Shown here piece by piece: positions 62,594 to 64,000 of a DNA stretch of 64,000 nt. The stretch spans positions 10,131-74,130 of the forward strand of contig JBCBLF010000001.1 of the NCBI GenBank assembly GCA_038520475.1. Reading direction: 5' to 3'. Position numbers and translations under genes: made by a program. The notes below the pieces were generated by a model. The model saw nothing but the letters and a program-made list of their open reading frames with translations, did not search any database and was not told the DNA's origin. Origin of the DNA: JBCCWF01 sp038520475 (lineage in GTDB: Bacteria; Cyanobacteriota; Cyanobacteriia; CAKZMO01). Within the stretch, counting starts at the first letter, position 1; each line of letters starts with the position of its first letter.

Positions 62594-63694
62594 TCACGTT
62601 GAAGATATCATCGCAGGTACATACATTGAATCAATGGAGCGGTCACTGTTGACTGTCACCACCCAATCAACTAAATCTGATCGCTGAAGCATGGGCTCAA
62701 TAAATAAGGCTGGATGAAGCGATCGCCAAAAATAGCTGACGAACTCTTGAATTTCATCGTTCGACATGCCTGACTTTCCAAGTGCTTTCATTTTGTCTTC
62801 AGCTTGCTGACGCCATCGTTGGCTCAGACGATAGTCAGTCGGGTAGAGGACCATCAGCTGATCCAGCTCCTTCCAAAGCGGAAGGTAATCGGCTAACTGA
62901 TTGTTCATATCTTGGGCGAATTGTCGATCGGCTTCAGTACTAATCGGTGGCGGGGCAGAGGCAAAGGCCGATGGATCAATCGGACGGACGCCCACAAACC
63001 AACCTTCGAACAAAACGATATCAGCTCCTTCAATCGTTTCAGGCTGGATGCGATCGCCTGATCCATCATGTAAGGATTTATCAAATCGAGGAATCGAAAT
63101 CGGTCTATCTGGCTCAGGCTTTTTCAACGCGTTTAAAACCTCAAGCCCCAGAGCCGTGTCGTGAGTCCCCGGCGGGCCGCGCCAACGCAACCGCGAATCT
63201 GCTGTCCGCATTGCCTGACGCTCTCGGTGGGTTTTGTAAAGGTCGTCAAGGGATAGGCTACAAACCCGATATCCTAGATGGCTAACTAAGCTTTCTACAA
63301 CATGGGCTAGGGTTGTTTTACCGGTACCTTGTCCACCCAAAATGCCCTGAATAACTGGACGGTTTATTTGTTGATGTTGCTGGATTAGGCGAGTAGCTAA
63401 GGGAAGCCAGAGCATCCACAGCAGGGCAGAGGGGTGTGGCGAAATGCAAAGTGTATCGTTACATAGCTGGCAGAACACTGGCCAATAGTCTTGATAAACC
63501 TCAAACTGCCTTGAGATCCACGAATGACACTGCTCATGATTGTGAGGATTGAGTCCATAAACCGCAGACTGTTGAGGAGTTACCTGTAAACATTCCGTCA
63601 GTTGTGCAATCGCTGTGTCGACGGACGTTTTGCCCGCATGATAAGCATCGAGCACTGTTGCAACTGTTGTATAAGCAGGCTTGTTATCAATCAT
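62594..63694 (-). CDS. Glycerate kinase (D-glycerate 3-kinase, plant/cyanobacterial type)
   Basis: About 366 residues from the ATG at 63694. The P-loop is LGGQGTGKTTLAHVV (about 120), followed by LSLDDLYKTHRERQ, GPPGTHDTALGLEVL and VLFEGWFVGVRP. This is the GLYK type of P-loop kinase that ends the photorespiratory cycle by making 3-phosphoglycerate, found in plants and cyanobacteria. Uridine-kinase-like folds are the only alternative. Residues 1-110 are the usual helical N-terminus. Divergent from the next gene. Confidence 0.87.
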   Translation of the reverse strand: MIDNKPAYTTVATVLDAYHAGKTSVDTAIAQLTECLQVTPQQSAVYGLNPHNHEQCHSWISRQFEVYQDYWPVFCQLCNDTLCISPHPSALLWMLWLPLATRLIQQHQQINRPVIQGILGGQGTGKTTLAHVVESLVSHLGYRVCSLSLDDLYKTHRERQAMRTADSRLRWRGPPGTHDTALGLEVLNALKKPEPDRPISIPRFDKSLHDGSGDRIQPETIEGADIVLFEGWFVGVRPIDPSAFASAPPPISTEADRQFAQDMNNQLADYLPLWKELDQLMVLYPTDYRLSQRWRQQAEDKMKALGKSGMSNDEIQEFVSYFWRSLHPALFIEPMLQRSDLVDWVVTVNSDRSIDSMYVPAMISST

Positions 63695-63818
63695 GGTGCA
63701 TGGATATCTCAGATCCGGATAGGCAGAACACAAATCGCAGCTTTTCTAACGATTGTCATTAGCGATTCTGCCGCAGCGTTCAGTTTTGTGCAAATCTGTT
63801 CAATGTTCCTCAAGAAGT

Positions 63819-63876
63819 AGGACTGACGCATTTTTATGAATGGTACTGTCACCATTCACAAAAATGCGTCAGTCCT
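63819..63876. promoter_or_regulatory. 26-bp hairpin in a divergent promoter region
   Basis: Arms of 26 bases with one mismatch (AGGACTGACGCATTTTT then ATGAATGGT) around ACTGTC. It ends 28 bases before the next start codon. No gene ends here, so a terminator role is not obvious. Confidence 0.55.
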
Positions 63877-63904
63877 GAAGAGGCTAACCCGTTAGGATGT
63901 GCAG

Positions 63905-64000
63905 ATGACTCAAGACCTCGTTAAGGTATTTGTTTACGGAACTCTTAAGCCTGGAGAGTTTTACTACAGTCAATATTGTGAAGGGCATGTTGTAGAAACG
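63905..64000 (+). CDS. Gamma-glutamylcyclotransferase-like (AIG2/GGCT fold) protein, partial
   Basis: The first 32 codons are in the window, from the ATG at 63905. KVFVYGTLKPGEFYYS is the substrate-binding loop of the GGCT-like fold (YGTLxxGE). The family includes gamma-glutamylcyclotransferases and gamma-glutamylamine cyclotransferases; specificity cannot be told from this part. The 3' end lies outside. Confidence 0.8.
   Translation, partial: MTQDLVKVFVYGTLKPGEFYYSQYCEGHVVET

Overview
The window comes from a cyanobacterium. The octamer GCGATCGC (HIP1) recurs throughout, and several genes are cyanobacterial or photosynthetic hallmarks: chlorophyll synthase (chlG), the cytochrome b6f subunit PetP, a Get3d-type ATPase, menaquinone/phylloquinone genes (menC, menE), HisZ, a Hik2/CSK-type kinase, ClpC, and the DUF3155, DUF2808 and DUF1499 families. 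A multicellular or filamentous lineage is possible, because the contractile-injection baseplate genes, the PEP-CTERM protein and the RTX metalloprotease are typical there. No species can be named from sequence alone.

Layout. 1-7.5 kb (minus strand): part of a contractile injection system (gp25-like, baseplate J-like and tail proteins plus an unknown protein), followed by a Cache/HAMP/cyclic-nucleotide-binding sensor that runs off the left edge. 7.7-9.7 kb: tRNA-Ser(GGA) and an RTX metzincin protease. 10-21 kb: housekeeping and stress genes (ferredoxin, nuclease-like lipoprotein, inositol monophosphatase, DnaJ/TPR protein, hisZ, sugar transferase, GST plus YciI, DUF4349 lipoprotein, CorC-type protein, DUF1499). 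22-27 kb: a small lipoprotein and a very large TPR protein with an acidic, internally repeated tail. 27-36 kb: carotenoid-desaturase-like oxidoreductase, a BrnT/BrnA toxin-antitoxin pair chained by overlaps to a small ORF and folC, DedA, a TetR regulator, DUF3155 and a Hik2-like kinase.

36.5-43.6 kb holds hydrolase and transport genes that may form one nitrogen-compound pathway: CocE-type hydrolase, cupin, RutB-like amidohydrolase, RidA, amidohydrolase and EamA exporter. 43.8-51.5 kb: DM13 protein, MESH1-type HD hydrolase, menC-menE, hisF, petP, get3d and chlG, so quinone, b6f and chlorophyll functions lie close together. 51.5-54.8 kb: DUF1611/DgcN-type protein, a lone ABC permease, a second isochorismatase-fold hydrolase and a small unknown protein. 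55.7-64 kb: a ClpC paralogue, PEP-CTERM protein, STAS protein, ribokinase, DUF2808, glycerate kinase and the start of a gamma-glutamylcyclotransferase-like gene.

A striking feature at DNA level is the number of long, near-perfect inverted repeats between genes. There are more than fifteen, with arms up to 29 bp and mostly different sequences. Many sit between convergent genes and probably act as two-way terminators. Several sit upstream of genes, where that role does not fit. Two share a 30-base conserved flank and look like copies of a dispersed element.
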